Notes: generated from the letters alone by a model not told the origin. Counted from the stretch's first letter, positions 1 to 10,199 are shown. The stretch: 64,000 nt of DNA from Deltaproteobacteria bacterium RIFOXYD12_FULL_56_24 (GCA_001799285.1 MGTD01000059.1:1-64000), one strand, 5' to 3'. Translations and numbers: made by a program.

Positions 1-1
1 T

Positions 2-161
2 GGAGGGTAATACTGCAATAACCTGCAATTCATAGTGATATAAATTGTCAATTTTATCAATAAAAATCAAACCGTTATGCGTTTTTCATGGCCGACTACA
101 ATAAGAGATTCAATTTCCTCTCGGATGACCAAGCTATCATCTGACCACAATTTTTTCATCG
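2..161 (-). other. Possible degraded coding fragment at the left edge
   Basis: An AT-rich stretch that looks partly protein-coding on the minus strand. One frame starts with ATG at 161 and runs 30 codons (MKKLWSDDSLVIREE...) to TGA at 68-70. A different minus frame is open from about 85 to the window edge and reads ...GLIFIDKIDNLYHYEL.... The two pieces would join through a frameshift near position 70-85. I do not recognise the family. It may be a decayed gene or chance. The rest of 162-296 shows nothing I can name. Confidence 0.2.
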
Positions 162-296
162 CAATAACTACCTGCTATCGCCAGACATCAAATTTTGGTT
201 ATTTGATTATGAAACTTATTTGATAGGTTATATATCTGAGATAATCCAGTCAAGTGTAAATTTTGGGAAAATTATTTGTTCGAGGGGATACCATCT

Positions 297-2132
297 TCAC
301 TTCCCGGCCAACTTTTCCTGTAGCCCCGAGGCCCGCTCCACCCTTCTGCCCACCGCCGCCTCGATCTCCTGGGGCCTCCCGACCAGGGCCACCTGCCGAC
401 GAGCCCGGCTGATCCCGGTATAGAGCAGTTCCCTGCTCAAGAGGGACGAATCCTCTCCGGGCAGGACCAGGGCAACCCGGTCGAATTCCGAACCCTGGCT
501 CTTGTGGATGGTCATGGCAAAGGCTGTTTCGTGGGCAGGTAGCTGACGCAGGGAATAGGAGCGGACCCCTTCCCTGCCTTCCGCAAAGAAAAAAGCCTTG
601 AGTCCCTCTCCGTCTTCCCCGGGCCAGATAATGCCGGTCTCGCCGTTGAAAAGCCGCAATGGGTAAGAGTTGGCCTGGATCAGCACCGGTCTTCCCTTGT
701 ACCACGGGGTATTCAGCTCGATCAGCCGTTGGTGGGCGAGAACCTTTTCCGCGTAACGGTTCAGAGAGGAGACCCCCATAGGCCCGAGCCGGTGGGCGCA
801 GAGCAGACGGAATTGCTCGAACAATTCCATGGCCGCAAGAGGGGCGGCAGCCTCCAGAAAGGGGCGGTATCCGGCCATGATCATCTCCGCCAGAGGGTGG
901 GCCGGATCACCCTGCACCAGAGGGGGCAGCAGGCTGACCTCTGCCGAGCCATGCTGAGCAAGGGCAACGACTTCATCCGCCTTGCCGGCATGTATTGCGC
1001 TGGCCAAAGCCCCGATCCCCGCATGGGGGGAGAAGCGGAAGCTTTCCGTCAGCCGGACCACACACCGGGCCAGGGGATTTTCCCCGGACCCGGCCCTGTT
1101 GTCAAAAACCGCCCCACAGATATCCCCCAGGATGGAACCCGCCTCAACCGAGGCAAGCTGGTCCTTGTCGCCCAACAGTACCAGCCTGGCCGTGGGCGGC
1201 ACTGCCGCAAAGAGCTTGGCCATGAGGGCTACGTCGATCATCGAGGCCTCATCAACCACCACCACCTTGCAGGACAAGGAATTCTCCCGGTTATGGCGGA
1301 AGGTGGTGGGGTGCTCGGCCCGGTAGCCCAGAGCCCGATGGATGGTCGCTGCCTGGGTGGGCAGGGACGCAAGCAACTCCTGCGGCAAAGAGGAATCCCC
1401 GGCTTTTTTCTGCAGTGACTCGGTGAGCCGGGCCGCCGCCTTGCCGGTGGGGGCAAGCAGGAGGATGCGCGGCAATGGTTCTCCTGCCCCCTTGGCATGA
1501 AGGAGAACCAGGGCCAAATATTTGGCGACCAGGGTGGTTTTGCCGGTACCGGGTCCGCCGGTGATCAGGCCTAATCGCTCCCGGAAAATCCCGGCGCAGG
1601 CCATGCGCTGTTGGGCATCCTGTTCCGTGCCGGTGAAAAGCTGGGCGAGGCAGGTTTCGAGCAGATCCTCCTGCACCGCTGCCGGGTTTGCGGCCCTGGC
1701 CCGAATCTCTTGGGCCAGCTCCTCTTCGTAGCGCCAGTAACGTTGCAGATACAGGCGCGAGCCTTCGAGTACCAGCGGGGCTGGATTGCCGTCGCGGCTT
1801 ACCAGAGGGCTTTCCCGGAGCTCCGCGATCAGCTCTGCAAGCAGAGGCTCGAAGGGTGGGTGAAGTGGCATCCAACCGGGTTCATCGCTGTTTCCCCCTC
1901 TCCCTAGCCATCCCCCACCAAGGGGGAGGGAACTTTTTTCCGGGGCTCCAGCCAGCAGCCGTTTTAGATCGAGACAGACATGGCCGTTGCTCACCGCCTT
2001 GCGAGTAAGGGCGATGAGGACAAGGGTCCGGGGGGTTGCGTTGGGGGCGAGACGATGGAGGGTTCTGACAAAATAGCGGTCGAACTGATCCAGGGTGCCG
2101 TTGGCAATGAGCTGTTCAATCTCCCTGATCAT
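297..2132 (-). CDS. recD: RecBCD exonuclease V subunit alpha, RecD helicase
   Basis: A 611-residue 5'-3' superfamily 1 helicase subunit of the RecBCD nuclease-helicase, acting in the cytoplasm on double-strand DNA ends. Visible motifs are Walker A GGPGTGKTT near residue 192, Walker B VVVDEAS near 290, and the C-terminal AMTIHKSQGSEFDRV motif. The start ATG overlaps the recB stop by 4 bp, so it is translationally coupled in the order recC-recB-recD. Length matches the family. An odd feature is a low-complexity Gly/Pro-rich segment at about residues 67-95, encoded by a G-rich palindromic repeat inserted in frame (listed separately). The family assignment is very secure. Confidence 0.95.
   Translation of the reverse strand: MIREIEQLIANGTLDQFDRYFVRTLHRLAPNATPRTLVLIALTRKAVSNGHVCLDLKRLLAGAPEKSSLPLGGGWLGRGGNSDEPGWMPLHPPFEPLLAELIAELRESPLVSRDGNPAPLVLEGSRLYLQRYWRYEEELAQEIRARAANPAAVQEDLLETCLAQLFTGTEQDAQQRMACAGIFRERLGLITGGPGTGKTTLVAKYLALVLLHAKGAGEPLPRILLLAPTGKAAARLTESLQKKAGDSSLPQELLASLPTQAATIHRALGYRAEHPTTFRHNRENSLSCKVVVVDEASMIDVALMAKLFAAVPPTARLVLLGDKDQLASVEAGSILGDICGAVFDNRAGSGENPLARCVVRLTESFRFSPHAGIGALASAIHAGKADEVVALAQHGSAEVSLLPPLVQGDPAHPLAEMIMAGYRPFLEAAAPLAAMELFEQFRLLCAHRLGPMGVSSLNRYAEKVLAHQRLIELNTPWYKGRPVLIQANSYPLRLFNGETGIIWPGEDGEGLKAFFFAEGREGVRSYSLRQLPAHETAFAMTIHKSQGSEFDRVALVLPGEDSSLLSRELLYTGISRARRQVALVGRPQEIEAAVGRRVERASGLQEKLAGK
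1890..1934. repeat. Palindromic C/G-tract repeat inserted in frame within recD
   Basis: Two C-rich tracts followed by a G-rich tract form a palindrome: CCCTCTCCCTAGCCATCCCC, then a short loop, then GGGGGAGGGAA. Elements of this look usually lie between genes. Here it is read through in the recD frame and encodes SLPLGGGWLGRGGN, which is compositionally unlike the flanking helicase sequence. No stop or frameshift results. Confidence 0.5.
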
Positions 2133-5100
2133 GCCCCGCCCTCCCCTGCCAGTCTTTCAAATATCGCCGAGAGCTGTTCGATGCGGGCCAGGGGCGGCAG
2201 GTCGGCATAGACCCCACATTCCGGCCCGGAATCCGGGTGCATCCCCTTGATAAAGAGATAAAAGACCCCGCCGAAATCCCGCTCATACTCATAGCCGGGC
2301 AGGCGGCTGCTCAGATAGCGGTGCAGGGCCACGGTGTAGATGTGGTATTGCAGGAAATAGTGATGGTCGGCCATGGCTGCGGGCAGTTTGTCCTGGGCAT
2401 AACCATCCCGGCTGACCCCGAGATGGTTGCTTTTGTAGTCAAACAGATACCATTTGCCCTCAAAAACGCAGGTCAGATCGATAAACCCCTTGAGAAAGCC
2501 GCGCAGGGGGATGAAGCGCAAGGCGCGCAAGGCCTCGGCATACCCGACGGGAATCCCCTGGGGATGGTCGATAAACGGCCGGACCAGGAGTTCGGCGGAC
2601 AGACTGGCGTCCTCACCCAAGCCTGCGCCCACCGGAAAGGTGAAGGGCATCTCGATGAGGCGCTGATCGTCGGCGATGTCTCCCAGACAAAAACCGGCCG
2701 TTGCCCGGAGAGGGGTCTTGAGAACCTCGGCAAAGGCCCGGCAAACCGGGGCAAGCCAGAGCTCCGGATAGCCATAAAACACAAGCTGTTCCTGCACCTG
2801 CTCCCGCAACCGGGCGGGGTTTTCCGGCTGAAAAGAAATCTTTTCAAAGAGGGTGTGAAAGAAATTCCCGGCCACCGGCCCTTTGGGAAACTGGGCCAGC
2901 GGCAGCTGAACGGCGGCAGAAACCCCCATCTCCAGAGATATGGCCGGCCCTTCTGTTCCTGCTTCCGGCTCCCTCTCCCCCGGATCGTGGCCGGACTGGG
3001 CGGTGAGATGGGAAAAACTGCCGATCCGCCAGAGCTGTTTGAGCTTGCGAGTTGGAACCCGGCAGGCCAGAGGCTGAGGGGCATCCAGACTGGCTGCTTC
3101 GCCGGTCGAAGCCGGAACCAGGTGCAGCTGCCGAACCTGCCAGCCTTCGCTTGCCCTGGCGCGCTCCTGAAGCCGGTCCAGCAGATCCTGGCAGGTGCAG
3201 CCCTTGAGGTGTTGTTGCAACTCCTCCTGGCTACCGGATTCTCCAGCTCCGGCCTGATCCCCGTGCAGAAGCCAGGCCAGGGCGCTGCCATCGTATCCCC
3301 AGGCCGGAGCCCAGAGGATATGGCAGCTATGCCGGGCCCTGGTCATGGCCACATAGGCGAGGCGCAGCTCTTCGGCAAAATGCTCGGCCGCAGCCAGGGC
3401 TTTGGCCCGCTCGTCGGGAAAGAGGACGATCCTGCCCTGCCAATCGGCCTCAGGATCATGGAGAGAGACAAAGGGCTGCCTGCCGCCACTGCTCCCCCCC
3501 AGAAAAAGATAGGGGCAATAGACCACCGGGTACTCAAGCCCCTTGCTGCGGTGGATGGTGACCAGCTGCACGGCATCCTCGTCGCTTTCCAGCCGCAGCT
3601 CTGCCTCCTCGCCGCTCTCGCTGGCGGCAAGGGTCCGGCTGCACCAGTCCACCAGCATCTCAGGGCTGAGGTGGTTTTGGCTCTCCGCCTCCTGGAGAAG
3701 TTCGGCAAGATGGCGCAGATTGGTCAGGCGCCGCTCGCCGTCTTCCAGCAGAAGCAGACGACCGGTGACGCCATATTCCTGCCAGGCCGCCATCAGCATC
3801 CGCATAACCCCGTTTTTCCGCCACACCTCCTGCCAGGAAGCAAAACGCGCCATCAGCCCGTGCAGCTCGGCTTCCGCCTGGTTGAGCCGTTCAAGATCAG
3901 AGGCAACAAAGCCGAGCATCGGCGTAGCCAGGGCCTTGCGAAGCAGCTGCTCGTTGCCCGGCTCGGCCGCCGCCGCGAGAATCCTAAAGCATTCCTGCGC
4001 CTCGGGACTATCCCAGACGCTGGCCTTGCTCTGAAGCACCCCGTTGATGCCCCTGCCCCGCAAGACAGCCTGGATCTCCGCCGCCTGAGTGTTGGTGCGG
4101 ACCAGCACGGCAATGTCCCCGGCCCGCACTGGCCGATTCCCGATCCTGCCGTCCCCGGCCAGCAGCCCGGCGATGTCTCCGGCCACCAGATCGGGGATCA
4201 GAGGCATAAGCTGATTCTTGAGCAACCGCCCTCCCCTGGTTCCGCAAAAGGTCTCGGCCAGGGTAAGAAACTGGAGAGGCTCCGAGCCCAAGGTTGAAGA
4301 ATGCCAGAGATCTACCGCCCCGGGCCGGGCACCAACTTCGGCGTAGCTGATCCGGGCATCGCCGAAAGGCTTGGCCAGCGGGACGAAGAGGGCGTTGAGC
4401 GCCGCCACCATCTTCCGGTCGGCCCGCCAGTTGGTGGTCATGGTGTGCTTTTCCAACTCCGCCTGACCGGCAGCCTCAAGGTAAGCGTATATATCCGCGC
4501 CCCGGAAGGCATAGATGGCCTGCTTGGGATCGCCGATCAAGAAAAGGGCCTCCTTGCCGCCTCCGCCGTAGATGGTCCGGAAGATCCGGTACTGGACCGG
4601 ATCGGTGTCCTGGAACTCATCGATGAGCGCCGCCGGAAACCGAGCCCGGATCCGCTGGGCAAGCTGTGCCCCGGTTCCTTCGCCCTGCAGGGCCCGATCC
4701 AACCCGGTGAGGAGCTGATCAAAGGACTGCTGCTGCCCGGCCAATAGCCGCTTGGGCAGTTCGGCCCTGATATATCGCGCCGCCCCGGCAAGAAACAACG
4801 CCTGGTTTTGGGCAGCCATGGCCTCGGCCTGGGCAACCAATCGACCCCAGGAGGCGAAGAAGGGGTTGGTTTGCGCCAGCCCTTTTTTCAGGGCTGTGGC
4901 GGTGAAGACCTTGCCATCCGGTCGAAAGATATTGTCTTCGGCCAGCAGATCCGCATATGGTGGCAGGGCAAAGGCAGTCGGCTCGACCTCGGCGAAAAAC
5001 CCAGCGACCCGGTCGAGCAAGCCATTGGCCAACAGGGTCTTAAAGGAAGCGGTAAGCCCCTCCGCCTGAACAAAGTATCGGGCCAAATCTTCGTCCTGCT

Positions 5101-5779
5101 CCTGCCAGCACGTCCTGGCCTCAGCATAGAGCCGGCCATACTCCGCCACCAGAACCGAGGTCTCTTCCGCGGTCTGATTCTCTCCGACCACGGCAAAATC
5201 ACCATGCCGGATCGCCTCCTGGGTCAAGGCCCGGAGCTGGCGCGGGGAAACCCCTTGTCTGACCAGGCTGGCCAAGCGGGGATCGAGAGCGTAGAAAAAG
5301 CCGCTCCAGTAATCATCGGCGATCTCTTGGGCCAGGGTCTCGGTGGCGCCGGTGAGTTCCAGCTCAAAGAGCAGCCCGGTCTCCAGGGCATGCTGCTGCA
5401 AAACCCGGTGGGCAAAGCCATGGATGGTGGAAACCGCACCCTTGTCGATATCGCTCACGGCCCGGGCGAAAAGCCGACGGTCCGCCTCCGGGTCGGGGCT
5501 GCGTTCCAGAAGTTGGCTGATAAACGGATCATCCCCGCCCTGCATCTTTTCAAAGGCCTGCGCCGCCGAGCGCAGCCGGGTCCTGATCCGCTCGTGCAAT
5601 TCCGCCGTTGCCGCCTCGGTAAAGGTGACCACCAGGATCTGCTCCACGGTCAGCCGCCTCTCCAGCAAAAGGCGCAGGTAGAGGGAGGTGATGGAATATG
5701 TCTTGCCGGTGCCGGCGCTGGCTTCGATGAGCTGCACGCCGGTGGTGGCCACCGCAAGCGGATCAAAGGGGCGGCTCAT
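2129..5779 (-). CDS. recB: RecBCD exonuclease V subunit beta, RecB helicase-nuclease
   Basis: A 1216-residue 3'-5' helicase and nuclease subunit. The N-terminus holds Walker A IEASAGTGKTYSI (residues 18-30). The UvrD-type Walker B DEFQDTDP and the motif IHRSKGLEYPVV follow. The C-terminal RecB nuclease domain is recognised from GFIDLTCVFEG followed by LFDYKSNHLG, which carries the metal-binding Asp and the catalytic Lys. Overlap with recC upstream and recD downstream is 4 bp each. With all three motor and nuclease signatures intact, the enzyme should be functional. Regulation is expected from an operon promoter upstream of recC; none is obvious in the short 9163-9230 gap. Confidence 0.96.
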   Translation of the reverse strand: MSRPFDPLAVATTGVQLIEASAGTGKTYSITSLYLRLLLERRLTVEQILVVTFTEAATAELHERIRTRLRSAAQAFEKMQGGDDPFISQLLERSPDPEADRRLFARAVSDIDKGAVSTIHGFAHRVLQQHALETGLLFELELTGATETLAQEIADDYWSGFFYALDPRLASLVRQGVSPRQLRALTQEAIRHGDFAVVGENQTAEETSVLVAEYGRLYAEARTCWQEQDEDLARYFVQAEGLTASFKTLLANGLLDRVAGFFAEVEPTAFALPPYADLLAEDNIFRPDGKVFTATALKKGLAQTNPFFASWGRLVAQAEAMAAQNQALFLAGAARYIRAELPKRLLAGQQQSFDQLLTGLDRALQGEGTGAQLAQRIRARFPAALIDEFQDTDPVQYRIFRTIYGGGGKEALFLIGDPKQAIYAFRGADIYAYLEAAGQAELEKHTMTTNWRADRKMVAALNALFVPLAKPFGDARISYAEVGARPGAVDLWHSSTLGSEPLQFLTLAETFCGTRGGRLLKNQLMPLIPDLVAGDIAGLLAGDGRIGNRPVRAGDIAVLVRTNTQAAEIQAVLRGRGINGVLQSKASVWDSPEAQECFRILAAAAEPGNEQLLRKALATPMLGFVASDLERLNQAEAELHGLMARFASWQEVWRKNGVMRMLMAAWQEYGVTGRLLLLEDGERRLTNLRHLAELLQEAESQNHLSPEMLVDWCSRTLAASESGEEAELRLESDEDAVQLVTIHRSKGLEYPVVYCPYLFLGGSSGGRQPFVSLHDPEADWQGRIVLFPDERAKALAAAEHFAEELRLAYVAMTRARHSCHILWAPAWGYDGSALAWLLHGDQAGAGESGSQEELQQHLKGCTCQDLLDRLQERARASEGWQVRQLHLVPASTGEAASLDAPQPLACRVPTRKLKQLWRIGSFSHLTAQSGHDPGEREPEAGTEGPAISLEMGVSAAVQLPLAQFPKGPVAGNFFHTLFEKISFQPENPARLREQVQEQLVFYGYPELWLAPVCRAFAEVLKTPLRATAGFCLGDIADDQRLIEMPFTFPVGAGLGEDASLSAELLVRPFIDHPQGIPVGYAEALRALRFIPLRGFLKGFIDLTCVFEGKWYLFDYKSNHLGVSRDGYAQDKLPAAMADHHYFLQYHIYTVALHRYLSSRLPGYEYERDFGGVFYLFIKGMHPDSGPECGVYADLPPLARIEQLSAIFERLAGEGGA

Positions 5780-8700
5780 AACTCCTCCATTTGGCCGAGC
5801 ATGGGCACAAAGATGCGAGTGGCAAGCTCGGCAAAGGATAGGCCTTTACCTTCGCGGTACAGGGCGTAGTCCGGGGCAACGGGCAAGACCTCGCCGAAAA
5901 GCTGGCGGCAATAGGGATCATCCCCCTCGCCAGGCGCAAAGTCACTGCCGAGATATTCCTCCTCGGCCTTGGCAAAGGCGGCAATCCGCCGTTCCTCCTC
6001 GCTTCCTTTGCCTGAACCCATGGTCCGGGCAAAGACCAGGCCGCTTTTGGGAAAAAATGGCATGGGTGCATTGAGGCCGTCGGCAAACAGGGTGGCCAGA
6101 TCGAGCAGCACCCTGGCGGCCTCGGGCACCGGGGAGAAGCGGAGAACCTGGGCCGTGCCCTTGCCGCTCCCCCTGCCGATAACGATGGTTTCCCGGCGCT
6201 GGTCATCAGGGGCAACGGCAGAGAGAAAAAGGTGCTCCAGCCAGACCGGCAGCAAAATTCTGCCGTGGAGCAGGCTGTTGCTCCAGTAGAGATGGCCGGA
6301 GGGGTATCTGTTGCCCAACTCGCCGTGCAGGGTGAGCTCCGGGGAAAGGGCGATTTCCCGGAGCAGGGGCGGAAGTGGTTCCCCTGTCTCATGGGCAAGC
6401 AGCTGTTCCACGATGGGTCGCACCGTCTCCCTGATTTCGACAAAGACCGCCTGCGCCCCCTGGCCCAGAGGAACCCGCCCCTCCCCCTGCCAGCGGGCAA
6501 GCAGGGGTTCCGGCCGGGAGAGCCCCTCGCCTTTCATGGCCAGCAGATCCCGGCTCAGCTGATATTTTTCCAGACTGTCGAGGTGGATTGGTTCACGATC
6601 TTGAAGCTCCCTGCTTTTCTCCAGCAGGAAAAGGCCGAGGCGGTTTTCGAGAAACCAGCGGACCGGATGCTGCCAATAGCGGGCCAACTCCGGGAGGGCA
6701 ATAGAGGTTGGACCGCAAGCAACCGGCAGCAAAGGGGCCGGCAAAAAGGCATGGCGAGTGCGGACTCCAGCCTCTCTTGCCTGGGCAGCCAGGCAGTATT
6801 CCGCGGCAAAGCTGCACAGCCGCGCCTCTGTGCCGGAAAAATATCTCCGGCTGAAAGGCTGGAGGGGATGGCGGACCACCAGCCGCTCCCCCATTCTTTT
6901 CCGGTACTCGGCAAAAGATGCATCGGGATCGGATGATTCGGGCGCAAGACGGAAACTCTCTGCCAGGCTGTCAATCAGCTCCTCGACCACCACGGCGGGC
7001 GGCAGCTCCTTGCCGTCGCGCAGGGTATTGCCCAGATAAAACACCAGGAATCTCTCGCGGCTGGCGAGCAGGGCTTCGAGAAAAACATACCGATCATCGT
7101 TGCGCTTGGCCCGATCGCCCCGCTGGGGATAACGGGCGATGAGATCAAAGCTCTGCGGGTGCTCCACCCTGGGGAATTCCCCATCGTTCATGCCCAGCAG
7201 GCAGACAACCTTGAAGGGGATCGAGCGCATGGGCAGCATGCCGCAGAAGGTGAGGCCGCCTTCGAGAAAGCCCTGGGCCGTGGCCTGGCCGGAGAGTTTT
7301 TCCTTGAGCAGGATCATCAGCCCGTTCAGGTCCAGGGGCTGATGGAATCCGGCATCCTCAGCCTCAAGGACTATCCGGGCGAGATTGTCCCTGATCTTCT
7401 GCACTTGCCAGGCCTGGGGCGAGTCTTCCAGAAAAAGGGCAGCCAACAGGTCGTGGATAACGCGCTGCCACTCCGGCAGCTCCCTGGCCAGGGTGAGGGT
7501 GTCCGCCGCGGCAAACAGGGTTTCGCAAAAATGGATGAAGCGGCCGGCAAGTTCCGCCGCCTGGCCCTCGATCTCCTCATAGGGTAAAATCTCCCCCAGA
7601 AAACCCCCGTCGGCCCGGACGGCATAGCCCAGGGTCAGACGGTCAAAGCCGAAGCGCCAGGTGTTCTGCCGCTCTTTCGGCTGCTGTCTCGCCTCCCGGT
7701 GCAGCTCGTCGATCCCCCACCGGATCCCGCTTTTTTCCACCCAAAGCCGGATCCTGGGCAGATCCTCAGGGCTGATGTCGAAATTTTGCTGGATTGCCTC
7801 GCAGGCCAACAGCTCCATAACCTCGGAGGCAGACATCCTGCCGGAGGCCATCTGGAGAAAACAGAAGAACACCTCGATGAGCGGCGCCCCGCTCAGCAGA
7901 GAGCGGTCCGCAATCCGGAAGGGGATAAAACGTCTGTCCTCCGGGGAAAGCCCGAAAACCGCCTCGATGAGCGGGGCGTAGGCGGAAACCTCGGGCAGCA
8001 TGACCACGATCTCGCGGGGGGCCAGAGCCGGATCATCCTGAAGCAGGGCCAGCAGTTGATCCTGCAAGACCTCGACCTCGCGGAGGCGGCTGTGGCAGGC
8101 ATGGATGCTAAGGGAGGCATCATCTCCGGCCAGAATCAAGGGAGAAGCAACCATGCTTGCCAGACGGCGGTGACGCAGCCGGAGGATATCGTTTTGCAGC
8201 ACCGCCAGCATGGTCCGCGGCGCGGCATGGGCGGTGTACTGTTCCCCTGCCTCGACATAGGAAACCGAGCCTTCCAGCAACTCCTGAAAATCCCGGGCCA
8301 TACCACCCATGGAGGCTAGGAGCGGATGGCCGATCTCCAGATAAAGATCCGCCTCATCCTGACCGGCAGGCAAGCGAGCCAGGGCGCGGTGGGCCTCGGC
8401 CTGGGAGCGGATGTCGGCAAAGTAGCCTTCCGCCGGGGAGAAAAGATGGAAATGGACCGGCAGAATCTTCGCCAGCTCCCCCATAATACCGAGATATACC
8501 GTGGGCAGGGTATCGATGCCAAACAGGGAGACTCTGGCGGGCAGGAGCCGGGGAAAAGGAATCACCCCGGTAGCCAGCGCCTGCCTGGCGCGCAGCATGA
8601 GCCGGGCCGGAGAGCAGCAGCCCAGATGCGCCACCAGTTGCCGCCAGAGCTTGGGCTGCCAGAGATCCTCGGCCAGAGCATGGCCAAAGGCCAGGTTCTC

Positions 8701-9162
8701 CCCCTCCTCCCACGCCAGGATCATCTCGGGCCGGTACATCGCGTATTGATCAAAGAGATGGGCGATCTGCCTGGCCAGCTGGAGCTTCTTGCTCAGGGGG
8801 CCATCGGCGAGGTAGGAGGTCAGGGGGGAAAAATCGGGATCGCGGCGGCAGTCATCGAGCAGAGCGCAGATCAGCAAAGCCAGCCGTTCCCGGCTGTATC
8901 GCTGCACCAGGTCACCTTCGTCGCCAAGGGTTGCCCTCAGGACACGCTGGACAAACTGCCGGGGATGAGGAAAATCGGGGTTGGCCCACACCCCGAACCG
9001 GCCGGAAAGCTGCATGGCAAGCCAGGTCGCCATCCCCTTGCTTTGCACGATGATGCATTCCGGGGCAAGAGGCGAGGCAAGCGGCGTGCGCAAAACCTCG
9101 ACAAGCGACTCCAGCAGGGACTCAACCCGGTTGGCCCGGTAGATATACATCCCGCTCTGCAT
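5776..9162 (-). CDS. recC: RecBCD exonuclease V subunit gamma, RecC (Chi recognition)
   Basis: A protein of about 1128 residues, the inactivated-helicase-like subunit that scans for Chi in RecBCD. The N-terminus MYIYRANRVESLLESL aligns with the family's M-x-x-Y-x-S-N-R start, and QSKGMATWLAMQLSGRFG is the expected early motif. The family-typical MPLRS region appears here as LPMRSIPFKVVCLLGMNDG. Possible starts are GTG 9165, ATG 9162 and ATG 9150; the last fits the family start best, while 9162 is the first ATG. It is the first gene of the recCBD operon, which places all three subunits in stoichiometric coupling. Confidence 0.93.
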   Translation of the reverse strand: MQSGMYIYRANRVESLLESLVEVLRTPLASPLAPECIIVQSKGMATWLAMQLSGRFGVWANPDFPHPRQFVQRVLRATLGDEGDLVQRYSRERLALLICALLDDCRRDPDFSPLTSYLADGPLSKKLQLARQIAHLFDQYAMYRPEMILAWEEGENLAFGHALAEDLWQPKLWRQLVAHLGCCSPARLMLRARQALATGVIPFPRLLPARVSLFGIDTLPTVYLGIMGELAKILPVHFHLFSPAEGYFADIRSQAEAHRALARLPAGQDEADLYLEIGHPLLASMGGMARDFQELLEGSVSYVEAGEQYTAHAAPRTMLAVLQNDILRLRHRRLASMVASPLILAGDDASLSIHACHSRLREVEVLQDQLLALLQDDPALAPREIVVMLPEVSAYAPLIEAVFGLSPEDRRFIPFRIADRSLLSGAPLIEVFFCFLQMASGRMSASEVMELLACEAIQQNFDISPEDLPRIRLWVEKSGIRWGIDELHREARQQPKERQNTWRFGFDRLTLGYAVRADGGFLGEILPYEEIEGQAAELAGRFIHFCETLFAAADTLTLARELPEWQRVIHDLLAALFLEDSPQAWQVQKIRDNLARIVLEAEDAGFHQPLDLNGLMILLKEKLSGQATAQGFLEGGLTFCGMLPMRSIPFKVVCLLGMNDGEFPRVEHPQSFDLIARYPQRGDRAKRNDDRYVFLEALLASRERFLVFYLGNTLRDGKELPPAVVVEELIDSLAESFRLAPESSDPDASFAEYRKRMGERLVVRHPLQPFSRRYFSGTEARLCSFAAEYCLAAQAREAGVRTRHAFLPAPLLPVACGPTSIALPELARYWQHPVRWFLENRLGLFLLEKSRELQDREPIHLDSLEKYQLSRDLLAMKGEGLSRPEPLLARWQGEGRVPLGQGAQAVFVEIRETVRPIVEQLLAHETGEPLPPLLREIALSPELTLHGELGNRYPSGHLYWSNSLLHGRILLPVWLEHLFLSAVAPDDQRRETIVIGRGSGKGTAQVLRFSPVPEAARVLLDLATLFADGLNAPMPFFPKSGLVFARTMGSGKGSEEERRIAAFAKAEEEYLGSDFAPGEGDDPYCRQLFGEVLPVAPDYALYREGKGLSFAELATRIFVPMLGQMEEL

Positions 9163-9230
9163 CACCTTATCCGTGATTGCACGACTGAGGTTGGCTGAAA
9201 AAGACCGGCAGGATCACCGGAAAGAGACCA

Positions 9231-10199
9231 TCAGGCGGCAAAACGCCGGAGACAATCCTGAAGCCGGGAAACAAGCTGGCCCAATTCCGGCTTGGCAATC
9301 TGATCATCCGCGCCCACGGCCTCGCCCTTATGCAGGGCCAGATCATTTACCAGGGAAGAGAAAAGCATGACCGGAATGCCATCATACCCGTTATTTTCCT
9401 TGATCCGCTTGCAGAGATTATGCCCATCCATGCGCGGCATTTCAATATCACTGATCACGGCCAGCACCTCATCTTGCACGGTGCCGTTGATTCGCAGCTT
9501 TTCCAGATACTCCCAGGCGTCCTGCCCGTCCGCATGGGTGACAACCCGATATCCCGCCCTTTCCAGGGTTTTGCAGATCTGACTAAGAATAATCCGTGAA
9601 TCATCGGCAATGACCACGGCCTTCTCGATCTGAGTCCCTTCGGGACCAACCGATATGGCATGGGCTTCGGAATCAATAACCATGCTGGGATCAATGGAGG
9701 CGATAATGCTCTCGAAATCAACCATCTGAATGATATTGCCATCTACGAGGCACACGCCGGTGAGACTGCTGTAACGGGAGATGATCGGCGGCGGGGGGAG
9801 TATTGCGGTCCAGCTGACCCGGTAAACCTTATCCACCCCATGGGCGATAAAACCGAAAAACTTGCCGTTAATTTCTGTAACAATCACCACCCATTTAGCT
9901 TTCGCCTCCGGGGATTGATCCGGCTCATAGCCGAACCATTTCGACAAATCGATCAGGGGAATGGTTCGGTCCCGCAGGAGAAAAATCCCTTTCATGGCCG
10001 GCACGCTTTCCGGAATCTCAGTCAGGGTTTCCGGCAGGGCCACTAATTCACGGACCTTAGCGGCATTGATGCCGTACGCGGTCCTGCTGACGGCACCGGT
10101 GGTCTGGTCGTGCCACTGGAGAAAAAGGGTGATGATCTCCAGCTCATTTGTCCCGGACTGTAAAAGAATTTCGGTTTTGTAACCAGCGGCTTGACTCAT
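9231..10199 (-). CDS. cheV: Chemotaxis coupling protein CheV (CheW-receiver)
   Basis: A 322-residue cytoplasmic adaptor. Residues 15-170 form a CheW-like domain (LFLQWHD..., GIFLLRDRTIPLIDLSKWFG). Residues 185-322 form a receiver domain with the phosphoacceptor in VISDIEMPRMDGHNL and the conserved Lys in QIAKPELG. CheV proteins link chemoreceptors to CheA and are tuned by phosphorylation. The start at 10199 is preferred over a longer reading because a GGAG lies 8 nt upstream and the extra 26 residues are not CheW-like. No other che genes adjoin it; cheX lies far away at 58.6 kb, so chemotaxis genes are scattered. Confidence 0.9.
   Translation of the reverse strand: MSQAAGYKTEILLQSGTNELEIITLFLQWHDQTTGAVSRTAYGINAAKVRELVALPETLTEIPESVPAMKGIFLLRDRTIPLIDLSKWFGYEPDQSPEAKAKWVVIVTEINGKFFGFIAHGVDKVYRVSWTAILPPPPIISRYSSLTGVCLVDGNIIQMVDFESIIASIDPSMVIDSEAHAISVGPEGTQIEKAVVIADDSRIILSQICKTLERAGYRVVTHADGQDAWEYLEKLRINGTVQDEVLAVISDIEMPRMDGHNLCKRIKENNGYDGIPVMLFSSLVNDLALHKGEAVGADDQIAKPELGQLVSRLQDCLRRFAA

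Noticed and set aside
2237-4297. A 686-codon plus-strand reading frame
   Set aside because: It is antisense to recB, whose motifs are unmistakable. The translation is low-complexity and Gly/Pro/Gln-rich with no domain.
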